DNA from: Altericroceibacterium endophyticum
GTDB lineage: Bacteria > Pseudomonadota > Alphaproteobacteria > Sphingomonadales > Sphingomonadaceae
DNA length: 64,000 nucleotides
NCBI RefSeq assembly: GCF_009827595.1
Contig: NZ_WTYT01000002.1
Location: 248,001-312,000, forward strand
Reading direction: 5' to 3'
Shown here: one piece after another, positions 53,088 through 62,469 of the stretch
Layout: each line of letters starts with the position of its first letter
Numbering within the stretch: position 1 is the stretch's first letter
Translations under genes and position numbers: made by a program
Notes under the pieces: model-generated
What the model saw: only the letters and a program-made list of their open reading frames with translations
Told to the model about the DNA's origin: nothing
Database searches by the model: none

Positions 53088-54637
53088 CACTGGTCAAGAT
53101 ATCCGATGACGCCCTCGCCCGCGCCTGCGGCGCCGATGCGCTGGCCGCCGCCTTTGAAAAGAAGGGCTGCGAAGTCCACCGCGTATCGAGCTGGGGCATG
53201 CAATGGCTCGAACCGCTGGTCGAGATTGACGGCAAGGGCTTCGGCCCGGCTACCGCTGACGATGTGGACGCCATCCTCGACGGGTCGAGCGATCTTGCGA
53301 TCGGCGCGATCGAAGATCATCCCTTCATCGCCAGTCAGCAGCGCCTGACCTTTGCCCGCGCGGGCAAGACACGCCCCACCAGCCTGGAAGATTACGCGGC
53401 AACCGGCGGGTGGAGCGGATTGAAACGCGCCCGAGAAATCGGCGCAGAGCAGATTGTCGAAGAAGTTCTGCATTCCGGCCTGCGTGGACGCGGCGGTGCA
53501 GGCTTTCCCGCCGGGATCAAATGGCGCACCGTTGCCCAGACACCTGGCGCACAGAAATATATCGTTGCCAATGCCGATGAAGGCGACAGCGCGACCTTTG
53601 CCGACCGCATGGTGATGGAGGGTGATCCCTATGCCCTGATCGAAGGCATGGCGATTGCCGGTAAGGCCGTGGGCGCAAGCCAGGGCTATGTCTATCTGCG
53701 CAGCGAATATCCCGATGCCATCGCCAAGATGAACCGCGCGCTGGAGCTTTGCGCGGATATTATCGCGCCCTTCAAATGCGAAGTGCGCGTCGGTGCCGGG
53801 GCCTATGTCTGCGGGGAGGAAACCTCCCTGCTCAACAGCCTCGAAGGCAAGCGCGGCGAAGTGCGTGCCAAGCCGCCCCTGCCCGCGATCGAGGGGCTGT
53901 TCGGCCGCCCGACCGTGGTGAACAATATTCTGACCCTTGCCGCCGTGCCCCATATTCTGGGCGAAGGCGGGGCGAATGATTATGAAGCGCTGGGCATGGG
54001 CCGATCAAAGGGCACCATGCCGATCCAGCTCGCCGGCAATATCAAGCATGGCGGGCTGTATGAAACCGCCTTCGGCATCACGCTGGGCGAACTAATCAAC
54101 GATATTGGCGGCGGCACCGCATCGGGCCGCCCGGTCAAGGCCGTGCAGGTTGGCGGCCCGCTGGGCGCTTATCTCCACCCTGATCAATTCGACATCAAGT
54201 TCGATTATGAGGAATACACCGCCAGCGAAGCGCTGATCGGGCATGGCGGCATCACCGTCTTCGACGACACGGCCGATATGGGCGGGATGGCCCGTTTCGC
54301 GATGGAATTCTGCGCGGCGGAAAGCTGCGGCAAATGCACCCCCTGCCGCATCGGTTCGGTGCGCGGCGTGGAAATCATCGACCGTATGCGCGAAGGTCGC
54401 AGCCGCGGCACGCTGGAACGCCAGCCGCAAATGCACAACACGCCGAAACAGGACCGCTCGGCCGAGGATGAAGTCGTCCTGCTGGCCGATCTGTGCGACG
54501 TGATGAAGTCCTCCTCGCTCTGCGCATTGGGCGGTTTCACTCCCTATCCGGTGGTGAGCGCGATGCGGTATTGGCCCGAGGATTTCAGCGACGATCCCGA
54601 AAGCGTGACCCGCGCGCTGGAACGGATCGGCACATAA
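53084..54637 (+). CDS. fdsB: NAD-dependent formate dehydrogenase beta subunit
   Basis: NuoF-like subunit with FMN, NADH site and a [4Fe-4S] cluster. After an N-terminal thioredoxin-like domain without cluster cysteines (about 1-110) come SGLRGRGGAGFPAGIKW (FMN/NADH), NADEGDSATFADR, and the cluster motif ESCGKCTPCRIGSVRG with a later Cys in KSSSLCALGG. 517 residues, typical length. Start coupled to fdsG. Confidence 0.95.
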   Translation: MTLVKISDDALARACGADALAAAFEKKGCEVHRVSSWGMQWLEPLVEIDGKGFGPATADDVDAILDGSSDLAIGAIEDHPFIASQQRLTFARAGKTRPTSLEDYAATGGWSGLKRAREIGAEQIVEEVLHSGLRGRGGAGFPAGIKWRTVAQTPGAQKYIVANADEGDSATFADRMVMEGDPYALIEGMAIAGKAVGASQGYVYLRSEYPDAIAKMNRALELCADIIAPFKCEVRVGAGAYVCGEETSLLNSLEGKRGEVRAKPPLPAIEGLFGRPTVVNNILTLAAVPHILGEGGANDYEALGMGRSKGTMPIQLAGNIKHGGLYETAFGITLGELINDIGGGTASGRPVKAVQVGGPLGAYLHPDQFDIKFDYEEYTASEALIGHGGITVFDDTADMGGMARFAMEFCAAESCGKCTPCRIGSVRGVEIIDRMREGRSRGTLERQPQMHNTPKQDRSAEDEVVLLADLCDVMKSSSLCALGGFTPYPVVSAMRYWPEDFSDDPESVTRALERIGT

Positions 54638-54650
54638 TGCGGAAACACGC

Positions 54651-55181
54651 ATGATATTGGGGGTAGTCCTTGCCGGGGGTGAGAGCTCCCGTTTTGGCAG
54701 CGATAAGGCGCTGGCCGAACTCGGTGGGCATTCGCTGCTCATCCGGGCAGTCGACGCGCTTTCGCTCTGGTGCGAAATGGTGGTGATTGCCGGGCGCGAA
54801 ACTGGCCCTGCCCCCTGCATTCCCGATTGGCCGCGGCCGCATATGGGGCCACTAGGCGGTATCGCCGCCGGTCTGCGTCATGCGCTGGATATGGATTATC
54901 ATTCGATCCTGACCTGCGGCGTGGATTCGGTCAGCCTGCCCGATAATCTGCCCGATCTGCTGTCCCCGGCCCCGGCCTTTCTGGAAAGCCAGCCGGTGAT
55001 CGGCCATTGGCCGGTCAGTGCCGCAACGGCAGTGGAAGACATTCTTGAAGGCACCGGCAAACATTCCATGAGGGCCTTCGCCGAAACAATCGGCGCAACC
55101 CCCGTGAAATCCACGCATAAAACTGCTAATATCAACACGCAGGCGGATCTGACCGCCGCGGAGAATAATTATGGGTTATGA
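54651..55181 (+). CDS. mobA: Molybdenum cofactor guanylyltransferase MobA
   Basis: Adds GMP to molybdopterin to make the bis-MGD cofactor required by FdsA. The nucleotide-binding start GVVLAGGESSRFGSDKALAEL is typical, followed by PHMGPLGGIAAGLRHAL. At 176 residues it is somewhat short. It lies between fdsB and fdsA and overlaps the fdsA start by 11 bases, so cofactor and apoenzyme synthesis are coupled. The late motif NINT is present near the C-terminus. Confidence 0.9.
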   Translation: MILGVVLAGGESSRFGSDKALAELGGHSLLIRAVDALSLWCEMVVIAGRETGPAPCIPDWPRPHMGPLGGIAAGLRHALDMDYHSILTCGVDSVSLPDNLPDLLSPAPAFLESQPVIGHWPVSAATAVEDILEGTGKHSMRAFAETIGATPVKSTHKTANINTQADLTAAENNYGL

Positions 55182-58020
55182 GAGGCAGAAGGACTTCGGC
55201 ACGCCGGCAGTCCGTTCGGAAAGTCAGGTAACGCTGACGATTGATGGCCGCGCGGTGACCGTGCCCGAGGGTACGACGGTGATGCGCGCCGCTTCCGAAA
55301 GCGGTGGGTCCATCCCCAAACTCTGTGCAACGGATAATCTGAAGCAATTCGGGTCCTGCCGCCTCTGCCTGGTCGAGATCGAGGGCGCACGCGGAACCCC
55401 CGCCAGCTGCACCACCCCGGTTGCCGAAGGTATGGTGGTCAAAACCCAGACACCGCGCCTCGAAAAACTTCGCAAGGGCGTGATGGAGCTCTATATCTCC
55501 GATCACCCGCTCGATTGCCTTACCTGTTCCGCCAATAATGATTGCGAGCTGCAGGATCAGGCCGCAGCCGTGGGCCTGCGCGATGTGCGCTATGGGTATG
55601 AAGGCGCGAACCATCTGGCCGAGCCGACCGACCATTCAAACCCCTATTTCGATTTCGACCCCAGCAAGTGCATTGTCTGTTCGCGCTGCGTGCGCGCCTG
55701 CGATGAAGTGCAGGGCACTTTCGCACTGACCGTGGATGGCCGCGGCTTTGCCTCCGAAATCAGTGCGGGCCAGACTCTCGACAATTTCATGTCCAGCGAA
55801 TGCGTCAGCTGCGGTGCGTGTGTGCAAGCCTGCCCCACCGCCACTTTGCAGGAAAAGAAAGTCAAGGAAGTCGGCAAGCCGGAACGCTCCGTCGTCACCA
55901 CTTGCGCCTATTGCGGCGTGGGCTGCACCTTCCGCGCGGAAATGCGCGGCGAACAACTGGTCCGCATGGTGCCCTATAAGGATGGCAAGGCCAATCGCGG
56001 CCATAGCTGCGTGAAAGGGCGCTTCGCCTGGGGCTATGCCAACCATCAGGACCGGATCACGTCGCCAATGATCCGCGACAGCATCGACCAGCCCTGGCGT
56101 GAAGTCAGCTGGGACGAAGCGCTCACCTATGCTGCGGACCGACTGAAGACGATCAAGGCGAAACATGGTGCCCGTGCGCTGGGCGGCATCACCTCCAGCC
56201 GCTGCACCAATGAAGAAACCTTTTTGGTGCAAAAACTGATCCGCGGTGGCTTCGGCTCCAACAATGTCGATACCTGCGCGCGTGTCTGCCATTCACCGAC
56301 CGGCTACGGTCTGAAAACCACCTTCGGTACATCTGCGGGCACGCAGGATTTCGATTCGGTCGAACATTCTGACGTCATTCTGGTCATCGGCGCCAACCCG
56401 ACCGACGGCCATCCCGTATTCGGCAGCCGCATGAAGCAGCGCCTGCGTCAGGGTGCAAAGCTGATCGTGATCGATCCGCGCCGGATCGACCTCGTCAAAT
56501 CGCCGCATATCGAAGCCGCCCATCATCTGCCGCTGCAGCCGGGTACCAATGTCGCCCTGCTGACCGCAATCGCCCATGTGATCGTGACCGAAGGTCTGGC
56601 GCATGAAGACTTTATTCGCGAACGCTGCGACTGGGACGAATATCAGGACTGGGCGCGCTTCGTCTCGGACGAAAAACACAGCCCTGAAGTTCTGGAAGGC
56701 GTAACCCGCGTGCCTGCGCAGAGCGTACGCGAAGCGGCCCGTCTCTTCGCCACCGGCGGCAATGGCGCGATCTATTACGGTCTGGGCGTAACCGAGCACA
56801 GTCAGGGTTCCTCCACCGTCATGGCGATTGCCAATCTGGCGATGGTAACCGGCAATATTGGCCGCGATGGCGTGGGCGTGAACCCGCTGCGGGGACAGAA
56901 CAACGTGCAGGGCGCCTGCGACATGGGCAGCTTCCCGCATGAACTGCCCGGCTATCGCCATATTTCAGACGCCGAAACGCGCGCCCTGTTTGAACAGGAT
57001 TGGGGCGTCACGCTTGATGCCGAACCCGGCCTGCGGATCAACAATATGCTGGATGCCGCCGTCGATGGCGAATTCCGCGCGATCTATATTCAGGGCGAGG
57101 ATATTCTTCAGTCCGACCCCAACACCAAACACGTCGCAGCCGGACTGGAGGCGATGGAATGCGTGATCGTTCACGACCTTTTCCTGAACGAAACGGCCAA
57201 TTACGCGCATATCTTCCTGCCCGGTTCGACCTTTCTTGAAAAGGACGGCACCTTCACCAATGCCGAACGCCGCATTCAGCCGGTGCGCAAGGTGATGGAA
57301 CCGGCCAATGGCATGTCCGACTGGGAAGTGACGCAGGCGCTGGCCAACGCGCTCGATCTGAATTGGAACTACACACATCCGAGTGAAATTCTGGACGAAA
57401 TCGCCCGCCTGACGCCCAGCTTTGCCGGTGTTTCCTGGGAGCGCCTCGAACGCGAAGACTCGCTGCAATGGCCGGTGAATGAACAATATCCCGACGGCGC
57501 GCCGGTAATGCATGTCGATGGCTTCGTCCGCGGCAAGGGCAAATTCGTGGTCACCGAATATGTGCCCACCGATGAAAAGACCGGTCCGCGCTTCCCCTTG
57601 CTGCTCACCACCGGTCGTATCCTCAGCCAGTATAATGTCGGCGCACAGACACGGCGGACTGAGAATGTGCAGTGGCATGAGGAAGACCTGCTGGAAATGC
57701 ACCCCTCTGATGCCGATAATCGTGGCTTGAAGGATGGCGACTGGACCAAACTGACCAGCCGCACGGGAGAGACCACCTTGCGCCTTAAAGTCACCGACCG
57801 CGTGGCACCGGGCGTGGTTTATACGACCTTCCACCACCCCGCGACGCAGGCGAATGTGGTCACCACCGACTTCTCCGACTGGGCGACCAATTGCCCGGAA
57901 TATAAGGTAACGGCGGTGCAGGTGATGCCTTCCAATGGCCCCTCCGACTGGCAGGAAGGCTATGTCGACCTGACCGAACGCGCCCGCCGGATCGAAGGCG
58001 AGATGGAGCCAGCCGAATGA
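55171..58020 (+). CDS. fdsA: NAD-dependent formate dehydrogenase alpha (molybdenum) subunit
   Basis: Catalytic subunit oxidising formate to CO2. Order of cofactor sites in 949 residues: [2Fe-2S] C52/C63/C66/C80; HxxxC cluster H112/C116/C119/C125; two [4Fe-4S] clusters C167-C177 and C211-C221; FdhF-like cluster C245/C248/C252/C280. The Mo ligand is C373 with H374 (ARVCHSPTGYG). It is therefore a cysteine, not selenocysteine, enzyme. Overlaps mobA and, by 4 bases, fdsD. Confidence 0.96.
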   Translation: MGYERQKDFGTPAVRSESQVTLTIDGRAVTVPEGTTVMRAASESGGSIPKLCATDNLKQFGSCRLCLVEIEGARGTPASCTTPVAEGMVVKTQTPRLEKLRKGVMELYISDHPLDCLTCSANNDCELQDQAAAVGLRDVRYGYEGANHLAEPTDHSNPYFDFDPSKCIVCSRCVRACDEVQGTFALTVDGRGFASEISAGQTLDNFMSSECVSCGACVQACPTATLQEKKVKEVGKPERSVVTTCAYCGVGCTFRAEMRGEQLVRMVPYKDGKANRGHSCVKGRFAWGYANHQDRITSPMIRDSIDQPWREVSWDEALTYAADRLKTIKAKHGARALGGITSSRCTNEETFLVQKLIRGGFGSNNVDTCARVCHSPTGYGLKTTFGTSAGTQDFDSVEHSDVILVIGANPTDGHPVFGSRMKQRLRQGAKLIVIDPRRIDLVKSPHIEAAHHLPLQPGTNVALLTAIAHVIVTEGLAHEDFIRERCDWDEYQDWARFVSDEKHSPEVLEGVTRVPAQSVREAARLFATGGNGAIYYGLGVTEHSQGSSTVMAIANLAMVTGNIGRDGVGVNPLRGQNNVQGACDMGSFPHELPGYRHISDAETRALFEQDWGVTLDAEPGLRINNMLDAAVDGEFRAIYIQGEDILQSDPNTKHVAAGLEAMECVIVHDLFLNETANYAHIFLPGSTFLEKDGTFTNAERRIQPVRKVMEPANGMSDWEVTQALANALDLNWNYTHPSEILDEIARLTPSFAGVSWERLEREDSLQWPVNEQYPDGAPVMHVDGFVRGKGKFVVTEYVPTDEKTGPRFPLLLTTGRILSQYNVGAQTRRTENVQWHEEDLLEMHPSDADNRGLKDGDWTKLTSRTGETTLRLKVTDRVAPGVVYTTFHHPATQANVVTTDFSDWATNCPEYKVTAVQVMPSNGPSDWQEGYVDLTERARRIEGEMEPAE

Positions 58021-58301
58021 GCGGGAGCACAATCGAGACCTTGCGCCGCATGGCCGACCAGATCGCGCGCAATTTCGAAGTGATGGGACATACCGATGCG
58101 GTTGAGGCGACTGCCGACCATATCAATATGTTCTGGGACCCGCGGATGAAGCAGCAGATATTTGCTGATGATCGTGACGCGCTGTCTCCCATTGCCCGTG
58201 CAGCGATTGATGAACTGGCTGAAGGCGTGGAACCTGCCCATCAGACGCGGGCGACTGTGTTCAACAGCGCCCATGAGGCAGGCCATTCCGACGCCGGCTG
58301 A
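58017..58301 (+). CDS. fdsD: NAD-dependent formate dehydrogenase delta subunit
   Basis: A 94-residue protein without cofactor motifs, needed for stability or assembly of the Fds complex. The characteristic segments are LRRMADQIARNFE and HINMFWDPRMKQQI, both hallmarks of FdsD. Start overlaps fdsA (ATGA); its 3' end overlaps fdhD by 29 bases. Confidence 0.9.
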   Translation: MSGSTIETLRRMADQIARNFEVMGHTDAVEATADHINMFWDPRMKQQIFADDRDALSPIARAAIDELAEGVEPAHQTRATVFNSAHEAGHSDAG

Positions 58302-59067
58302 CCTGCGCGAAATCCAGCGCGACGGCACCTTCGTTTCCGTGAAGCGGGAGTGGGTGCCTGAAGTGCCGGTCGCGCTGGAATTCAACGGGCTTTCCTATGC
58401 CGTCATGATGGCATCTCCGCGTGATCTCGACGATTTCGCACGGGGTTTCGCACTCAATGAAGGACTGGCGCAGGCGCCCGGAGACATCACCGAGATTGCC
58501 GTGACCGAGGTCGACAAGGGCTGGATTGTGCGCGCTTCGCTTGCCGGGCTCGGGATCGAAAAGCTGACCGAGCGTGTCCGTACCCGCGTAGCCGAATCGA
58601 GCTGCGGCCTGTGCGGGATCGAAAATCTCGAAGCCCTGTCAGCCCCGCTTCCCCCTGTCATGCCGCATTCTGCCCTGCCCGCAGACGCCATATTCAAAGC
58701 TCTCGGCCAGTTGCGCGATTTCCAGCCACTTGGCCAGGCCACCCGCGCGGCCCATGCGGCTGCCTTCGCCGATCGCCGGGGCAATATCCTTCATGCGCGG
58801 GAGGATGTCGGACGGCACAATGCGCTAGACAAGCTCGTGGGCGCGCTGGCGATAGAGGGACAGAATCCAGCAAACGGCTTCATCCTGTCGAGCGCGCGTT
58901 GTTCCTATGAAATTGTCGAAAAAGCCGTGCGTGCTGGTGCGACACGGCTCGTCACCATTTCGCTGCCCACATCCATGGCAGTGGAGCGCGCGAAACAAGC
59001 AGGGCTCAGCCTGTGGTCTCTCGCACGCGATGACAGTGTCTTATGGGTGCATGACGGATCGCAGTAA
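58273..59067 (+). CDS. fdhD: Formate dehydrogenase sulfurtransferase FdhD
   Basis: Sulfurates the molybdenum cofactor before insertion into formate dehydrogenase. The CxxC motif is in ESSCGLCGIENLE, with LALEFNG-like VALEFNGLSYAVMM near the start and HAREDVGRHNALDKL-type sequence in the middle (GREDVGRHNALDKLVGA is seen as REDVGRHNALDKLVG). Start assigned at ATG 58273 inside fdsD; upstream in-frame residues are a shadow of fdsD. 264 residues. Last gene of the frm-fds operon. Confidence 0.93.
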   Translation: MRQAIPTPADLREIQRDGTFVSVKREWVPEVPVALEFNGLSYAVMMASPRDLDDFARGFALNEGLAQAPGDITEIAVTEVDKGWIVRASLAGLGIEKLTERVRTRVAESSCGLCGIENLEALSAPLPPVMPHSALPADAIFKALGQLRDFQPLGQATRAAHAAAFADRRGNILHAREDVGRHNALDKLVGALAIEGQNPANGFILSSARCSYEIVEKAVRAGATRLVTISLPTSMAVERAKQAGLSLWSLARDDSVLWVHDGSQ

Positions 59068-59199
59068 CGCCAGATTTCACATCCTCGCGCTTGCGTTGAA
59101 TACTGCATTCAGCCCCGGCAAGGCGCGCCATAAGAAAGGCAGCTTCGCTGCACAAAGCAGGCTGTCAATTGGCGTAAGGGGAAGCTATGCGCGTGGATC

Positions 59200-60303
59200 A
59201 TGACTTCGACACGCCCCGAAATGAAGCCCTGGATCGAAAAGATCCACGCCTATGTCCCCGGCAAATCCAAATCCGGCTCTGGCAACAAGCTGATCAAGCT
59301 GTCCGCCAATGAGAACCCGCTGGGCTGCAGCCCTAAAGCGCTGGAGGCCCGGAGCCACGCAAACACACCAGCTTGTTACCCGGACCCGGACAGCACCGCT
59401 CTGCGCGAAGCCATCGCCCAGACGCATGGGCTGGATGAAAGCCGCATCGTCTGCGGCACCGGCTCGGGTGAACTGCTGACAATTTCGGCCAGCGCCTTTG
59501 CCGGTCCGGGCGATGAAGTTCTGTTCGTCCGCTATGGTTTCTCGCTGTATGAGATCGCAGCAAGGCGCTGCGGAGCAGAGCCGGTGGAAGCGCCCGATGC
59601 AGATTTTGGCTGTGATGTCGATGCGCTGCTCGGTTGTGTGACGGAGCGTACCGCGCTGGTTTTCCTCGCCAATCCCAACAATCCCACGGGAAGCTATCTG
59701 CCCCGTGAAGAACTGGCGCGGCTTCATGCAGGTCTGCCCAGGAATGTCCTGCTGGTGCTGGATCAGGCCTATTCCGAATATGTTGCGCCCGAGCTCGACG
59801 ATGGCAGTCTGGACCTGGCCGCAGCCCATGAAAACGTGCTGGTCACACGGACTTTTTCCAAGATTCACGGTCTTGCTGCTGATCGGATCGGATGGGGCAC
59901 CGGCGCACCGCATCTGATCGCGGCGCTCAACCGCATTCGCGGCCCCTTCAACGTCAATGCGACCGGGCAGGCTGCCGCCGAAGCCGCCATTCGTGACCGC
60001 GATTTCGTAACCGCGACGCGCGAACATAACAGCGCCGAACGCGCCCGCTTTACCGAAGCCATGGCTCAACTGGGCAATTACGGCATCCGCCCACTGCCCA
60101 GTCAGGCCAATTTCGTACTGGTCCTGTTTGAAGGCGCACTGAGCGCTGCGGCGGCACAGGATGCCCTGGCCGAACGCGGCTATGCCGTGCGCCATTTGCC
60201 CGGCCAGGGCCTGCCGCAAGCACTACGCATCACCATCGGATCGAGCGAGCAGATGGCCGATGTCACCGCATGTCTGCGTGAACAGGCAAAGGCTGCGTCA
60301 TGA
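59200..60303 (+). CDS. hisC: Histidinol-phosphate / aromatic amino acid aminotransferase
   Basis: PLP enzyme of the HisC family. [18 protein letters not shown] is the N-terminal signature, [12 protein letters not shown] holds the cofactor Asn, DQAYSEYV the Asp, and the PLP lysine is in [18 protein letters not shown]. 367 residues. It overlaps tyrA by ATGA; that pairing suggests that it acts on phenylpyruvate or hydroxyphenylpyruvate as well as, or instead of, histidinol phosphate. The 132 bases upstream contain no gene. Confidence 0.9.
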   Translation: MTSTRPEMKPWIEKIHAYVPGKSKSGSGNKLIKLSANENPLGCSPKALEARSHANTPACYPDPDSTALREAIAQTHGLDESRIVCGTGSGELLTISASAFAGPGDEVLFVRYGFSLYEIAARRCGAEPVEAPDADFGCDVDALLGCVTERTALVFLANPNNPTGSYLPREELARLHAGLPRNVLLVLDQAYSEYVAPELDDGSLDLAAAHENVLVTRTFSKIHGLAADRIGWGTGAPHLIAALNRIRGPFNVNATGQAAAEAAIRDRDFVTATREHNSAERARFTEAMAQLGNYGIRPLPSQANFVLVLFEGALSAAAAQDALAERGYAVRHLPGQGLPQALRITIGSSEQMADVTACLREQAKAAS

Positions 60304-61208
60304 GTTTTCAGCATGTCGCCATTATCGGGCTGGGCCTGCTGGGCGGTTCAATCGGGCTGGCCGTGCAGAAGCATCTCCCTGGCGTAACCACCACGGGCTA
60401 TGACCGCGATGCAGATGTCCGCCTTCGCGCGCGGGAACGGGGCCTCGCCAGCCATATCGCCGACACGCCGGAACAAGCGGTGGCGGATGCTGATCTGGTG
60501 ATCCTCTGCGTGCCTGTCGGGACAATGGGTGCCGCCGCCGCTGCTATCAGTGGTGGTTTGCGGCCGGATGCGGTGGTGAGCGATGTCGGCTCCTCCAAAG
60601 CCGCCATTACCAAGGCCCTGTCCGAAGCGCTGCCCGACCACACGATTATTCCGGCCCACCCGGTGGCGGGTACGGAAAATAGCGGCCCCGATGCCGGCTT
60701 TGCCACGCTGTTCCATCAGCGCTGGTGCATTATAACTCCGCCCACTGGCGCGGATACGCACAAGCTCGATAGGCTGGTCGATTTCTGGGAAAGTCTGGGC
60801 GCGATGGTGGAAACCATGGACCCGGAACATCACGACCGCGTGCTGGCCGTGACCAGCCATATTCCCCATCTGATCGCCTATACCATCGTCGGGACCGCGT
60901 CTGATCTGGAAGAAGTGACCCGCAGCGAAGTCATCAAATATTCTGCTGGCGGCTTCCGCGATTTCACCCGCATCGCCGCGAGTGACCCGACCATGTGGCG
61001 CGACGTTTTCCTGAATAATCGCGAGGCCGTGCTGGAAATGCTCGACAGTTTCCTGACTGATCTGGCCCATATGCGCGAAAGCATCATCGCCAGCGATGGG
61101 GAGAGCATGTTCGATCTCTTCACCCGTACCCGTGCCATCCGCCGGTCTATCGTCGCATTGGGGCAGGACGATGCCCGACCCGATTTTGGTCGCGGCGATC
61201 ATCAATAA
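60300..61208 (+). CDS. tyrA: Prephenate/arogenate (cyclohexadienyl) dehydrogenase
   Basis: NAD(P)-dependent dehydrogenase of tyrosine synthesis. The 302 residues begin with [16 protein letters not shown] (Rossmann). The catalytic region [19 protein letters not shown] and the later [19 protein letters not shown] are the usual TyrA signatures. No ACT domain follows, so feedback control through such a domain is absent. Convergent with plsC, with 41 bases between the stops. Confidence 0.93.
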   Translation: MSFQHVAIIGLGLLGGSIGLAVQKHLPGVTTTGYDRDADVRLRARERGLASHIADTPEQAVADADLVILCVPVGTMGAAAAAISGGLRPDAVVSDVGSSKAAITKALSEALPDHTIIPAHPVAGTENSGPDAGFATLFHQRWCIITPPTGADTHKLDRLVDFWESLGAMVETMDPEHHDRVLAVTSHIPHLIAYTIVGTASDLEEVTRSEVIKYSAGGFRDFTRIAASDPTMWRDVFLNNREAVLEMLDSFLTDLAHMRESIIASDGESMFDLFTRTRAIRRSIVALGQDDARPDFGRGDHQ

Positions 61209-61249
61209 ATGCGGCTTGTGTGTGCAGGTCGCCAGCCGGGTTGAAGCCT

Positions 61250-61939
61250 TCAGGCGTTGAGCGCGTTGATGGCCGTCAGGACACGGCTTTCAATTTCTGC
61301 ACGTGGCAGATCGGCAGGAATAACGTCTCCGAAATGCAGCGTGATCGTACCCTTGCGCTTCCAGAAACGGTGATAAAGCGGGCCGCTATCGACCGCCACC
61401 GGCACCACGGGAATGCGCATCATCTTGTAAATGCCTGCAAAGCCGGAACGTAACGGTGCCACTTCACCATGGGGCACGCGGGTTCCTTCGGGGAAAATAG
61501 CCAGCGGGCGCCCCTGGCCAACAAATTCGCGGGCACTGCGGATCATCTTCCGCAGCGTTTTCGCCCCGCCATCGCGCGCCACCGGCACCACACCATAGGC
61601 AAGAGCGGCTGCGCCCCAGCCGGGGATGCGAAACAGCTCTTCTTTCGCGAAGATCACCGGGCAGTTGAGCGCAACAGGCAAATCGATCGCCTCAAAAAAG
61701 CTCTCATGCTTGAAGGCATAGAGCACCGGATAATCCGGCTCCGTTCCCTCTTTCCGAACAGTGATTGCCAGGAATTTCGTGACGCAGAAGCGGTGATACC
61801 GCGCCCAGCCATCAGCTACGCCGCGAATGCGGGATGGTGCCACGGCCACAACCAGCAAAGCGAACAGCAGCAGGCAAACCGTTCCGCCATAAAAGAGAGA
61901 ATAGAAAAGAAGACTGCGCAGAATGTTCATGGGCTTCAA
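61250..61939 (-). CDS. plsC: 1-acyl-sn-glycerol-3-phosphate acyltransferase (PlsC family)
   Basis: Membrane-anchored acyltransferase of phospholipid synthesis. N-terminal hydrophobic segment (YSLFYGGTVCLLLFALLVVA), acceptor motif with the catalytic His in AFKHESFFEAIDLP, and phosphate-binding motif IFPEGTRVPHGE. 229 residues, normal. Overlaps the upstream ydcF-like gene by 4 bases, so it is the last gene of the ftsE-ftsX-ydcF-plsC operon. Confidence 0.9.
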   Translation of the reverse strand: MKPMNILRSLLFYSLFYGGTVCLLLFALLVVAVAPSRIRGVADGWARYHRFCVTKFLAITVRKEGTEPDYPVLYAFKHESFFEAIDLPVALNCPVIFAKEELFRIPGWGAAALAYGVVPVARDGGAKTLRKMIRSAREFVGQGRPLAIFPEGTRVPHGEVAPLRSGFAGIYKMMRIPVVPVAVDSGPLYHRFWKRKGTITLHFGDVIPADLPRAEIESRVLTAINALNA

Positions 61940-62469
61940 CCAGGCCAGGCCTGTATCAGCAATACGGCCAGCAATTTGTGATATTCAAGAAACAGAGTGG
62001 ATAAGGAGGGTTCGGTAGGCACCGCATCTTCTATCAGCGAAATATTATCCGGCAACCGGTTGACCAATTCCTGGTGGACCCGGCGCATATGCCAATCACT
62101 GGTGACGAGCCGTATGCTCTGGGCATCACTTTCCTCAAGCCAGCGAACCGTCTCGCGCGCATTACCCCGCGTATCAAGTGCATCGAATCCCAGAGTGATG
62201 CAGCATTCCATCAGCCTGTCAGGCACGTCATACTGAACCTGGAATTCGCGCGGACGAACCGCCGCATCAACGCCTGTGACCAGCATTTCCTTCGCGCTTC
62301 CCCGCTCCAGCAATTGCAGTCCGCGCTCGATCCTGCCGCCGCCGCCAGTGGGGACGACAACGGCATCGGTTTTCACATCATCGGCCAAGGGCTGGGGCAA
62401 GGCGGCGGCGAACCACACAAAGCCCAGAAACCACACAATCAGCGCTGCCGCGGCGAGCCGGCCTATCAT
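61936..62469 (-). CDS. YdcF-like DUF218 envelope protein
   Basis: A 177-residue protein with an N-terminal membrane anchor (LAAAALIVWFLGFVWFAAAL) and a DUF218 domain: DAVVVPTGGGGRIERGLQLL at the start, then SIRLVTSDWHMRRVHQEL. The family (YdcF, ElyC, SanA) acts in envelope metabolism, exact reaction unknown. ATG 62469 overlaps the ftsX stop; the longer upstream frame lies inside ftsX. Confidence 0.87.
   Translation of the reverse strand: MIGRLAAAALIVWFLGFVWFAAALPQPLADDVKTDAVVVPTGGGGRIERGLQLLERGSAKEMLVTGVDAAVRPREFQVQYDVPDRLMECCITLGFDALDTRGNARETVRWLEESDAQSIRLVTSDWHMRRVHQELVNRLPDNISLIEDAVPTEPSLSTLFLEYHKLLAVLLIQAWPG

Noticed and set aside
56287-56292. Selenocysteine in formate dehydrogenase
   Set aside because: The molybdenum-ligand codon is TGC (C373) with no in-frame TGA.
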